Shown here piece after piece: positions 37,099 to 47,649 of a stretch of 64,000 bases of DNA. The first letter of the stretch is position 1. Every line of letters begins with the position of its first letter. The translations under genes and the position numbers were made by a program. The notes beneath the pieces are model-generated. The model saw nothing but the letters and a program-made list of their open reading frames with translations, had not been told where the DNA came from and searched no databases. Source of the stretch: Norana najaformis (taxonomy: Eukaryota > Annelida > Clitellata > Crassiclitellata > Hormogastridae); assembly GCA_964023275.1 (NCBI GenBank), contig OZ029927.1, forward strand, positions 20,636,762 to 20,700,761, given 5' to 3'.

Positions 37099-37561
37099 GT
37101 AAATGATTACATTTCTCTGAAGTTGTTATCTTTAAGAAACATTAATAACACCAATACTTATACTACGGAAGTAATGAACTTATCCTTTGGATGTATTGCA
37201 TTACTGCATTAAACCGTTGAAGCCGCTGTCAGGAGATAACAGAAGATTTGCAACTATTATAGATGGTTCATTTTGTGATTCAACTGAAATATATCAAATG
37301 GTTTATATTCCGCTAGTCCGAAAAGTTATATAGCGAGGCGTTAGAGCGACTGAGGCATGATTGCGCATAGACTTTACATTGTGTGTACTGTATGACTTTG
37401 AATCCAGGAAGAATAAGTTAATTTTGATGAAAAATGCCAGTTTTTGATTCGATTTATTATCTAGGCATTCTGGGGCTAAGTTTTACAGTACGGAATTGCA
37501 CAATAAAGAGGCGTAACGATGATTTGTGATTTATATGTAATGTGACAATATATCTCGTACA

Positions 37562-37904
37562 TGTCATTGGAAGTGGAGCAGTGCCAGCACATACCTGAAA
37601 CAATATATAACATGTCTTACTGTTACTACAAAAGCTCTAGAAAGATTTGCTTTACGACAGTTTTTGCCAGCAACAGTCAAGCAGTGCGTATGGATTTCAG
37701 AGCAGCCAAGGACTGATACAATACTTATGTTCCCGGCTACTCTTTAATCATCAGCAGTAGCTTAGAAGACCAAAGTATTGTCAAGGTTTTTTTTAGGAAG
37801 ACTAATATTGGTGAATGAGATAATCTATACTGAAGCACAAGATCTCGCGATGACAAAACACCTTAAATGGTTATTTTTAAATGGCCACCAAATAATACCA
37901 GGAG
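37562..37904 (+). pseudogene. unit 4 CTLD1a remnant
   Basis: Homologous to the other first-CTLD exons from SLEVEQCQ on. A deletion removed the TTGCAG acceptor and the first codons; TGA stands for TGG in the AKDW motif; the FTGRQ region is shifted. The last part, LKWLFLNGHQIIPGG, is readable. Confidence 0.8.
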
Positions 37905-38270
37905 GTAATGATAGCCTACTTTTATTAAACGAATTTTTAGCGAGGCGCCTCACATTTAGACTCCGGCTCCTTTACGTCCCGAAGATTCCAACAATTTGGC
38001 GTTACTATAATTCACTTCTTGATTTCATCCTCACATAAGAATATTTAATTATTTCTTAGGCAAAAATATTGAGTTTTGTTACTTTCACATGGCGGTCGTT
38101 TTTGAAAAATGTTGGGAATGAACTTCGTCTAAATCCACTAAATTGCTAATTTCACAGTTTATATAGGCGATTATGTGGTGGTTTGAACCGCTGACATCAA
38201 AAACTGCAGCTTGTTAAATGATTGTCGGCCAGCCAACATACTTTGCTAACAATCTTTTAATGTCTTTCAG

Positions 38271-38393
38271 AAGACCATAGAACAAAAGGAGAGTTTCATT
38301 GTGAAAATTGTGTGGTATCAGAGTTTGGAATACCACTGACCTGCTGTGTTGGTAGCGATAATTTGCTTTACCCATACATATGCGAATATTCAG
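38271..38393 (+). CDS. unit 4 CTLD1b exon
   Basis: Open 123 bases with intact sites: FHCENCVVSEFGIPLTCC and YPYICEYS. Confidence 0.65.
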
Positions 38394-39063
38394 GTAAATG
38401 AATTTGAAAATTGAACAAATTACTGTAGATATTGTATGTATTGTAACTGGTAGTTAAAGATGTAAGCTAATATTGGGAGTCACTTTTGTTAGTCGTCGTT
38501 TTCGCTTAAGTTTACTTCCTTCGTCTTTCTTTCTTAGGTAAGGCAACTGGTAACTATTCTCAGCCAGTGTAACTGCATAAGAAGGGATCAGTGGACTACG
38601 TTGTCCTATGCCATATTACACCTGGCGAATTGATAACGGATAGGCTAGTATACTGCCAAAATATTTACTCGTTGCATTGCGTAATTGCTTCATTCACTAT
38701 CGAACAGAAAAACAAGTCTAAACATTCAGCTATAATTTACTGTGTTAGCATTGTGGCTTTCAGTAGAACGGCGAGTCCCTATGCAATCACTCATAAGCTG
38801 TGAGTCGGTATGGTAACCCCACTGTAATCGAATAATTTAATAATGCACGCCAGCACTCTCTCCATCTTGATGTTAACGGCTTATTACTTCCTCATTTCAT
38901 TCCCAGATGGGGAGCTAATAAAATCTGCAAACATATTGTGCCTATAATCTCATTTTAAAATTAATGTTTAATTAAATTTAAATTTTTAGATTTTATTTAA
39001 AAAAACAATACGAAACAATAGATAATTCAGTTACCCATTTCTACTTGTTTTTGTTTTAATTAG

Positions 39064-39246
39064 GAGCTGCAACCATTCATACAATTTCGGCAGATATTTA
39101 TCCCAAAAATAATTATGGCGAGCAATTTATCTGCCTCAACCCGAAATGCAGCATAAATGACAAAGAACAAATATGTAAAACAGGGGATGACAGGAAAAGG
39201 TGCATTTGCAACTGCGACCACAATAAAGCAATTGTCTGCCAAACAG
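39064..39246 (+). CDS. unit 4 CTLD2b exon, diverged
   Basis: Correct length and phase, but TNW is now TIS, PDD is PKN and WWAC is RCIC, so the domain's core tryptophans are gone. Closes with AIVCQT. Confidence 0.65.
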
Positions 39247-39355
39247 GTTTGTTCTACGAAAACATTCTATCTTACTAATTACATTCTCCTACTAGAAACA
39301 GCCTCGTGCCATCTTTGGTAAAGGGAGTTCCATTTTTTACCCAAATATTCGTGCC

Positions 39356-39710
39356 AAAATGTATGTATGCATGTAATCATGTTATGTGTATGTACGTATT
39401 TATGTGTGCATCGTAATCGTAATCGTAAACTCAAGATTTCTGAAGTGCTACTTAAAAGCTAAGCGCAGTGCACCAGCTTATTCACGAGCTCTGCGTCAAG
39501 TCCGTGGGGTTGTTCAAAGATGCCATGTCAAGAACCAAGTCCGATTGTCAGGAGATCAGAGAGATGAGGATAGGGTGGTTGTGTTTATGCATGTTTGCAT
39601 ATACGTATGTTTGTAAGTATGTATGTCAGTATGTATGTATGTATATATGTATGTATGTATGTGTGTATGTAATTATGTATGCATGTATGTACGTGTGTAT
39701 ATGGTTATTT
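39356..39710 (+). repeat. (ATGT)n microsatellite split by an insertion
   Basis: Unit 4 counterpart of 8306-8510. It is interrupted at about 39410-39590 by a dispersed repeat also found at 50965 and 56272, and ends at a GTAACGTCGTTT hairpin motif. Confidence 0.85.
39410..39590 (+). repeat. dispersed repeat X, copy 1
   Basis: Shares AATCGTAA, AAATTTCT-like, CACCAGCTTATTCACGAGC and GTCAGGAGA blocks with copies near 50965 and 56272. Type not recognised; possibly part of a DNA transposon or LINE. Confidence 0.6.
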
Positions 39711-40556
39711 GGGTAACGTCGTTTAAGAATTTACAAAGGCGCTTAAATACTTAAGTTACTATGTCGTCTGATATGCTTTGATAAAAATATTGATTTTATA
39801 TATCGAAACTTTCCACCTCCAGCAGGATATTCTGTCAAATTTATGGTACTCTTCAATACTTATTCTGGTCGTAGTTTGAGCTTCTACGTTAGCAACCCGT
39901 CTATAGAGTCTTAATTTCTTCTATAATGTGCCAAGTTAATACCTTTTAAGATTTTTAATAAGATACGGTTAGTGCTAAGTTATAAGCTTTTGAAGATGAA
40001 GTAATGTTGATTTAATATTATCCTTCATTAGCAACAGTTCTCAAACTCTCTTGTGTGTTTTAAGAGCCAACGCCAGTGTGTCTAATGCACTAGCAGACAG
40101 AAACTTTCTGGTGTCAGTAAAGTTTCACTTTTTACATGCCCCAGATAGTTTCGGCTAATTACTTAAAAAGACCACAATAATGTCTTCCATAGGCCACAAA
40201 AACTGTGTTTTACTACTATACAATTGGTATCGAAGAACGATCAGTTTACTGTGTACTGTTTCCAGACATTAATTTTGACAAGGAAAGCCTGGCCTTTCAG
40301 TGAGACTGAATGAACTTCTGGCTGAAGCGCACACACAACAACCGCAGTCACGTGACTGTAATCTTAGGGCAATGAATTGCTTATTTTACGATGGGCCGCT
40401 CAGCTCATGTGTAAGGCAATATTGCCATAAGTTTTCCAGTTACAAAAGCCGACCTACAGGTCTTCTATGATTAGTTTAATGGGTATTTGTCATAACTTGA
40501 ATAATCCAGTAAACTGTCCTTGGATAATAACACTTCAAGTTCTAACTATTTGCCAG

Positions 40557-40976
40557 AAGAAACATACTCGGGTCATGCAGAAACGTCGATATTGACTTCA
40601 GCAGCTTTCACATTCGCTGCCTGTCTTTGTGCTCATTCAAATACCACACCATTGTCGTCATCATCTACTAGCACTAGAACTACTACTATTCTCCCTACTA
40701 CTTCTACTGCCAATTCCACTACCAAACCCTTAAATTCCTCTACTACTAGCAATATTACAACCAAAACGACTACTACTATTTCCACTGCTGCTCCCAAAAC
40801 TAATTCCATTATTACTTCCACTCCCGCTCATACTACCGCAACTACAGCCACCAAGACTACTACTACCCGTAAAGCTGACAAGACGACTTTGGCCACTTTT
40901 ACGACTCTCAAATCACAAACAAACTCGTCTGAATTTCAAGCAACTGGTTACACGCAACATATGCCATCGTCAGCAG
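40557..40976 (+). CDS. unit 4 exon 6: Thr/Ser-rich stalk
   Basis: 140 residues. Acceptor ATTTGCCAG. EETYSGHAETSILTSAAF leads into Thr/Ser-rich sequence with several NST/NTT sites, ending LKSQTNSSEFQATGYTQH. Confidence 0.75.
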
Positions 40977-41798
40977 GTATTTGATGAATATTAAAATTAT
41001 TTACACTTTTCTCGTCGCTTTTGTTATTATTTATAAACTGGTGAGTTAATGAGTTAATTTCCAATACATGATATGGTGGCAATAAGTTCTATATATCATC
41101 GAAAGCGGCGTCGGAGCATTACTGGTCGCTTCGGTAAAAGTACAATTCCACATTCCTCAGGACCACGCTTCTTATATGTGTCCATTAAGGAGTGTGAACA
41201 TTTGTATCCTGTGCAATTAACAATTCTTCATTGAGCTATGCAAATCATTGACCAAGGTTATTTATGCCATGTTTGTATTGTTTTTGTTTAGTTTACGAAT
41301 AGGTCAAATGATCACCCATTCATTTGATTCGACCCCTAAGTCGATTGAAATAACAACGAACACTTTTCTGTTACAACATTCTTCCTCTCCATTACCATTC
41401 ATCACTTTATTTTGACTGCATGGCTCTGTCCAATAAATTGTCATTTTGCTTAGATGCATCCATCGTTATGATAATGGATCTATAAAAGTTTCCGGATTAG
41501 ATCAGAATAGATTGACAGTCGTATTTAATCTGGTAATGAGAAAATACTTGGGAGCTATATAAGTGCCATCAGATTATGTCATTGTATTGTAAATTATTTT
41601 ATTACATTGTATTCCATTGCATTGTATTGTATTTTTTAATATTGTATTGCAGAACAACACATTATGCCATATTAACTCACACTACACTAAGCTACACCCC
41701 TCAGTGTACTACACAACAGTCGGCTACGTTGTATTATACTATCTGCTGCACTGCTCTGCACTGGTTTAACAATGGAAGTTTTTCAGTTGTTTTTGTAG

Positions 41799-41907
41799 AA
41801 CAGTTAAAGTCGTCCACAATAAATAAAATTGTCCTTATCGTTTTGCTATTCGTCGCCGTTGTTTTCATTGTCGCCGCCGTGATAGTGGTCCTTCGAAAGC
41901 GCAAATA
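41799..41907 (+). CDS. unit 4 exon 7: transmembrane segment
   Basis: EQLKSSTINK, helix IVLIVLLFVAVVFIVAAVIV, then VLRKRK, ending AAATA in phase 2 as in unit 3. Confidence 0.85.
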
Positions 41908-42644
41908 GTAAGTAGTTACAATTATTGAAATTTGAGTTTTACGTATATTTTTTATAGGATTTCAACGGTTATTCAATTCAAAGAAGTGGTCCTTGTTGCA
42001 GTATTTTCCTAGGGTCTAATCTTACTTTTTAAATACTTTGATCTTTTTGTGAAGTTCTGAATATCGGAAAAGCAAGTTTTCCGCTGTTCTGTTGTTACTG
42101 TTGTAAAGTAATTTTTTTCACCTCAGTGGGTTGCAGACCCACCGCAGAATCCACCTCCTTTATCCTTGGCTTGGAACCAGCTGAAACTCCCCGTTGAGGC
42201 TTGGAGCTTGAATCAGCTGGCTGATTGGCGCAACAGCTACAAGTACCTCGTTGCAATTGTTTGCCAATCTGATAAATGATACAATTAAAACTGAACAGTC
42301 ATTAAAGAGTAAAGAACTCTGAAATAATTGGATAATTGTACTTCTCATTTTGCGAAACAGAAACAGTTTCTACAAATTAACACAACTGCCTTTTCGTTAT
42401 ATTGTCATATCATATGAAGCGAAAGCGAATGTGTGAAAATAAATCTGGTAATTTAACTTTTCGATTTTCCTGATGCTCAAACGACATAAAATAACCGAAA
42501 AAAGGACTGACATAGAATAACCGTCACTCTCTTACACTTTAAGACTTTCCCCAATATGGGGCCAAGTTATTTCGGCCCACAACGGAAATAAATGTATGCC
42601 TTTCTCACGACTTGCTGCGACTTTGTTTTCACGGTTTTATGAAG

Positions 42645-43317
42645 CTCTAGAGAGAATGAAGAATCACCATCGAAGAAGACCAAACAACACAGTGAACAAG
42701 CATCATCTGAACATGTAACCGTGGTTCCTCACAAAGGATCTTCAGATGGTACAGTTCCGCCTAGTAACACAACCTACGTCGAGGTGGAAATGACTCAACG
42801 ACCAACGCCTTCCAACAATGCCATCTACGCTAGCGTTCAACCTACGGGCGAAGTGGTTGACTTGGGTAAAAACGTCGTCTACGCCGATCTAGACCTTTCG
42901 CAAAAAGTCAAGCAAAAGCCAAAGACTGTTGGCAAAACAGCCGTTTCTCTCAGTCCTATTTATTCCACGCCTTACGAGCCACCCACTTCAGACATCAATA
43001 TAGTGTATGCCGAACCCTTCAAACTAGAGAAACCAACTTCAACTATTGAACCTGTCCTCTCCAAGAACGCAGTTGCTAATCAACAGAATATATATTCCTT
43101 GGCTTCACAAATCCCACTGCACGATCCCAATGTTGTTTATTCAGAATGTAATAAGCCAAGAAAGTCACCTACACTAACAGGTAAAAGAGTTCAGGACGCT
43201 GGTCCAATCAGTCTAGAAGCGAATCAAGTAAAACATCCACCAGCAGCTAGAGGCGCTGGTCCACTGGATCAAAGTGCAATTTATGCAGAGCCATGTAAAA
43301 TGAAAATGTCACCTTAA
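42645..43317 (+). CDS. unit 4 exon 8: full-length cytoplasmic tail
   Basis: Open to TAA. Sites: TYVEV, IYASV, VVYADL (ITIM-like), IYSTP, VYAEP, IYSLA, VYSEC and IYAEP. To avoid TAA at the joint with AAATA, the acceptor must be ATGAAG|C, a weak site, rather than CTCTAG|A. Confidence 0.75.
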
Positions 43318-44269
43318 TTCGTGTATACAGCTCAATATTTGCATAGCCCGGCTTTGGTGCAACGTCATTTGACAAGAATCCACTCAAGAACATGCTTCGA
43401 CTATTAGGTAAATGTGTATCAATGCAATTACTATCTCGCCTCTTGAGTGTTGCTCTAAAGCGCTGCACACATGGCTATCTAACTGATCTAAATAAGTGCA
43501 TGCTAAGGTAGTTTAAAAACGGTTGCTTAACAGAATCAAATGCAGCAGCACGTATATATAACAGAAGACATTAAAGTACAATGCAGGAGAAGGCAATATC
43601 TCTAACTGATATACAGGAACGAGGCGCCTGCCTGGCATCAAACTTCCACTGTTCACACACACACATATATATATATATATACAATATATATAGTATCATA
43701 TATCATGTTAAAGTACTTATATTCGGTTGCATGAAGTATTAATGAGACTCCTGTGAGCCGTTGGGAGTAGACCACGTCATGTTATCCAAGCATCATTAAT
43801 CGAAAATTTTAGATATTGGACGAATTTGTGATTACATGGATTTATACCTGGATACAATACGAACAAAAAAAGGAATTTGTTTTGTTAACTAGTGCTACAA
43901 TCAACGTCTGTGAAATACTGAGATGTTGCGTTCAAAACAGTGCCTACCACTAAGCAGACTTTAGGTTATGTGAACTTACAGAAACTCGCACAAAAGCCGT
44001 GTCAGGAAGATCATTTTGATTACCGGCGTTTATCAATTCAAATCCGCAATAGCCAGGTTATTCGGGCAGATGTGTCTAGTGATCACAGATGACCACATTA
44101 CGAATAGCAATTGTAGATGCAATATGTCACTGAAACCCAGTTAATTGTAATGCAACCAAGCCCTGTTAGTGTCTGCCCTACCAGGAAGTAGTTTATGGTG
44201 TAATAATTGTGGTCAGTGTTACAAACGAGCCGAAGGCGGCTCTCTAAATGGTTCTTGGAATCTACTCGG

Positions 44270-44665
44270 TATTTACGTCGGGTCTACGTGAAACCTCTAT
44301 CTCATGTGACAAGGGGAATGACACTCTGACAATAACTACTAACTATGCATATGTTCATGCATTAATATGACCTAGGAATATCTGTGAATGTAGTTATGCA
44401 GAATCCTTATTCTACGTGAAAACCCCTGTCTCACGTCACAAGGGGCATGAAAGTTCGTCTTGAATATGCATGCATTCATGCATCAATATGGGCCTATGAA
44501 TATTCATGAATGCAAATATGGAGAGCCTTTATTCTACGTGAAACCTCTATCGCATGTCACTAGAGCATGGCTGTTCGTCTCCCACAATAACTACTGAATA
44601 TGCAATATTCATAGGCCAACATCAATATGGGCCTATGAGTAAACATAAACGTAATTATGGAGTGT
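44270..44665. repeat. spacer monomer, three copies
   Basis: Three successive blocks each with GTGAAA(A)CC...CTATC-CATGT(G/C)AC, AATATGCAT...TTCATGCAT and GCCTATGA-TATGCATGAA-like elements. Confidence 0.7.
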
Positions 44666-45169
44666 CTTTATTCTAATGAAGTTTCACTCCTCACTTTCCT
44701 CCCAGTAGGCTCAGATTCATGAAATATTGTGTCGTGTTAGAGTCGACATTGCTGAGAGTAGTGATTTCTAACGTCATTTTGGTCCTGCTAGGCAAATAAT
44801 AAACTATCATAGGCGTAATTGGATGGTAAAGGACTAGGCCTACTCTTTCTAACCCTCATTTTTGGACCGGGGTACCATACTCTCTACCTTTTTCAAACTG
44901 TGAATAAACAACGCCCATTAAGTTTAGTATGAGATTGATGAACCTGAACTCCTAAAGCGGCGATGATCCTGTTTTGAATGTGCAGGAGTGTCAAGATGAG
45001 TTTGATAGCAGTAACTCTTTTTAAGCTTAACAGTTTTAATCGAAACATTCATCTTCGTGACTAGACTGGATCTTTCAAACCTCTGTTCAACGCACTGAAC
45101 ATAGTTTGCGAATATATCCTTTTAAGAACTTCGAAAGGACGGTAACTGGATGTCCATTCGTCATCATCA

Positions 45170-45273
45170 TTAGGGTTACCATCATCAAGGCTACCATCAT
45201 CGTTAGGGTTAGGTTAGGGGTTAGGTTTCGGGGTTAAGGGTTAAAGTTAAGGTTTAAGGGTTAGGGTTAGGAT
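45170..45273 (+). repeat. telomere-like degenerate TTAGGG tract
   Basis: Short runs of TTAGGG, TTAGGGG, TTAAGGG and GGTTTAAGGG interspersed with CTACCATCATC. The motif matches the animal telomere repeat; the other spacers lack it. Confidence 0.75.
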
Positions 45274-45344
45274 CAGTCCGACCCTGTGGCTACCATCATC
45301 GTTCGCTCATCCAGGAAACAACGAAACCGCTCCGAAGACTCCAC

Positions 45345-45670
45345 AAGAAATGCTTAGCCCTTTTCCATAAGAAAACCTGCAGACCCAACCGTAGAAAACA
45401 TCAATTAACGACAATAATTTCAAAAACACTCAATACTGAAAGGAATTAGCGAATTTCTTAATAAATAGTAATTATTTCTTCACAAGATGTATTATAAGGT
45501 AGTATCAACAAGTAATGCTTAGTCCTTCTCCATAAGAAAACTGCAGACCCCACCGTAGAAAACATCAATTAACGACAATAATTTCAATAACTCTTAATAC
45601 TGAAAGGATTTAGCGGATTTCTTAATAAACTGTAATTATTTCTTCATAAGCTGTATTTCCAGGTAATGGT
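45345..45670. repeat. local tandem duplication of ~165 bp
   Basis: Both halves carry AATGCTTAG(C/T)CCTT, GTAGAAAACATCAATTAACG and TTTCTTAATAAA. The other spacers have one copy. Confidence 0.75.
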
Positions 45671-46029
45671 GACGTCAACGACCCTGACAGCCATATCAAG
45701 CGGCTAAAATACTACACATAATAATGGTTTTCATTCTGACACATTGAAAAACATAGATGGATTCTATGCGTTTCATCGGATTGCAAGCTTACAAAATATT
45801 CTTTTGTTTCGTTTAGTTCGCATTGTATGAAGCGTATTGTAACATAAATGACATAAATAAATTATCGAGAGCCAAATAAAAGTTGCATCATCCTGGCAGT
45901 TAATTAACCGTAGCTTAATTAAACCAAATGCGTAAATTGCTAACACGATGTAATTATAGTGTTTGAAGTCCTATTAAAATCTATTCTTTTCACATTAAGT
46001 TTTTGGCATCTCTTTGGTTGCGATTTGAC

Positions 46030-46270
46030 ACATTCGTAATTAGATTGATTGGTGATGGACTGGATACACACTGAGAGGTGATTCCCTTCTGAGAGATATC
46101 ATAGATGGATGAATGGAGGGAGAGAAAAGAAGAGGAAGACCTAGGCAAATGGTTCTTGACTGGATGATGGTGGACGGATACGGCAAACGGAAGGAGGAGG
46201 CCCAACAACGTCGGGAATGGCACCATTGAACGTTCGAACCTTCTCTGGGGCAGAGAACTTGAAGAATGGT
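46030..46270 (+). mobile_element. LINE reverse-transcriptase C-terminal relic, spacer copy 4
   Basis: The best preserved relic: RDIID...EGEKRRGRPRQMVLDWMM, GYGKRKEEAQQRREWHH and FEPSLGQRT. It lies just beyond the stop codon of the minus-strand gene and may be within its 3' UTR in antisense. Confidence 0.65.
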
Positions 46271-46325
46271 TTGCAAATATGAGATAATTGTAATGGTGGG
46301 AGGTTGAAACTTCCGTGATAAGTGT

Positions 46326-47649
46326 TCAGTATCCCACAGCGTCCTCGTTTTCCGACCACATCTTGGCGCTCAGTTTCTTTCGTAGCTTGGTGAGTTGCGT
46401 TTTGATTGGTTGTACGTCGCTCGCTTGGGTTGGTGAGCTGAAAACCTCGTCATCATCGACAAGGGCGATTTCCATGTAAGTGTGACTCGATGATTTACTG
46501 CCTCCTTCGCCCGAGTTGCTGCGGTCTATGGTGCCATATCTGCCAGCGGAGTATTTCCTAAATGGAGAGACGAACTTCGTCGGGCTTACGGGATTCATCG
46601 GTCGCGACCTTTGCCTTTTGCTTCTGAACTTGTACGTCAGTTTACCATCTTTCTTCGCTGTGGCTTTCCTTGGTTTATTTCTCATATTTGAGTTGGACGG
46701 TTCCACTTCGCTGCCGTTTACATAGCCCGAATTGTCCGCCAGTTTGCCTCCTTTCTTTGCTGTAGCTTTGTTTGTGAAAGTTTGGTTAGACGGTGCCACT
46801 TCGCTACCGTTTACATAAACGGAACTATCGCAATTCGCAGGGAAAGGTGAATGCTGCTTTATCTTCGAAGACGCTGATCCCTGTTCGTAGTCTTTAGGTT
46901 GCAAATAGCCGTCCGAATCAGTGGGAAATTTGCCCTTTTGGTACGTACTACTGTAGCTTTTATTAGCATAAGAAACAGCTTCACCACCTCGTGGGAATGT
47001 GATGTCTAAAGACAGAGACGTTCGCTGCACCATAAGATGGTCATAGTCGTTTCGTATGCGTAGTGTGCTGCTATTACCATCGATTTGTTGGCTTACGGAA
47101 ACTGATGCATTGGCTCTATTCCCTGTATCAAAAGAAGGCGATTCTGGCCGTTCTACGTCGTAGACTTCCAGGTAACTGCTTGGTTTGAGTGGGCCCTTCC
47201 ATGTTGGGTCTGTCAACTTGGTCCCCGGCTTGGGTTTCGGCTTGACCTTACGGCTGTTTGTCGTCGTAGGGGGAACGATTTTGACTGGAGGTACGTCCGT
47301 CGCATTCCAGTTTTCGTAGTTGATTGAGCTCAGGCTGGAGGTATGCCTACGATGCACTTGTGCGCGATTAACCTCCACGTGTTGTTTAGTATGAATGGGA
47401 ATGGCGCTGTGTCCTGTGATCGGAACTTGCTGGAGAGTTACGGGCGTGAAGTCTGGCTTTGCTTGAGTTTCTCTAGGAAGCTTCTTTAGGGTTTCCTCGA
47501 CGTCAGTGGTCTTCTTGAGGGCCTGGGCCGTTTGCGTAGCCCTGCTTTCTTCCACTTTGTAGCTCAAAGCAGCAACTTCCTGTGTTCTCTTCACCTCTTC
47601 ATCGTTCATATCAGTTGGCTGTTCGTGGGGATCGATCTTTTTGTAAGAC
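46326..47649 (-). CDS. minus-strand gene: cytoplasmic tail exon
   Basis: Codes for about 440 hydrophilic residues. SH2-type sites in order: LSYKVEE, INYENW, SSYLEV (ITIM-like), DYDHL, GYLQP (Crk type), VYVNG and GYVNG (Grb2 type, YxN), and TYMEI. The two YVNGSEV sites lie in an internal duplication of about 45 residues (YVNGSEVxPSN...ATAKK.GKL). A Pro-Lys run (KPKPKPGTK) may bind SH3 or lipid. Ends DAVGY then TAG-class stop at 46326. Not recognised as a named protein. Confidence 0.85.

Larger units (their letters stand above)
37053..43317 (+). pseudogene. unit 4: receptor with broken CTLDs but full tail
   Basis: Recognisable parts: 37053-37098 (leader), 37562-37904 (CTLD1a, ruined), 38271-38393 (CTLD1b), 39064-39246 (CTLD2b), 40557-40976 (stalk), 41799-41907 (membrane helix) and 42645-43317 (tail). 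CTLD1a has lost its acceptor, has TGA for a conserved TGG and is frameshifted. CTLD2a is deleted. The remaining exons are all open, and with phase-1 introns a transcript skipping CTLD1a would still run leader-1b-2b-stalk-membrane-tail in frame, without a whole lectin domain. Most likely a pseudogene, or a donor of tail sequence by gene conversion. Confidence 0.7.
43318..46325. other. region after the array, up to the opposite-strand gene
   Basis: No gene seen. It is spacer-like until about 46270 and holds three spacer monomers, a telomere-like tract, a 165-bp duplication and the last LINE relic. It is the shared 3' flank of two converging genes. Confidence 0.7.

Noticed and set aside
46516..46725. 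Plus-strand hydrophobic open frame
   Set aside because: Antisense of the minus-strand tail exon, which has coding character, correct phase and tyrosine motifs.
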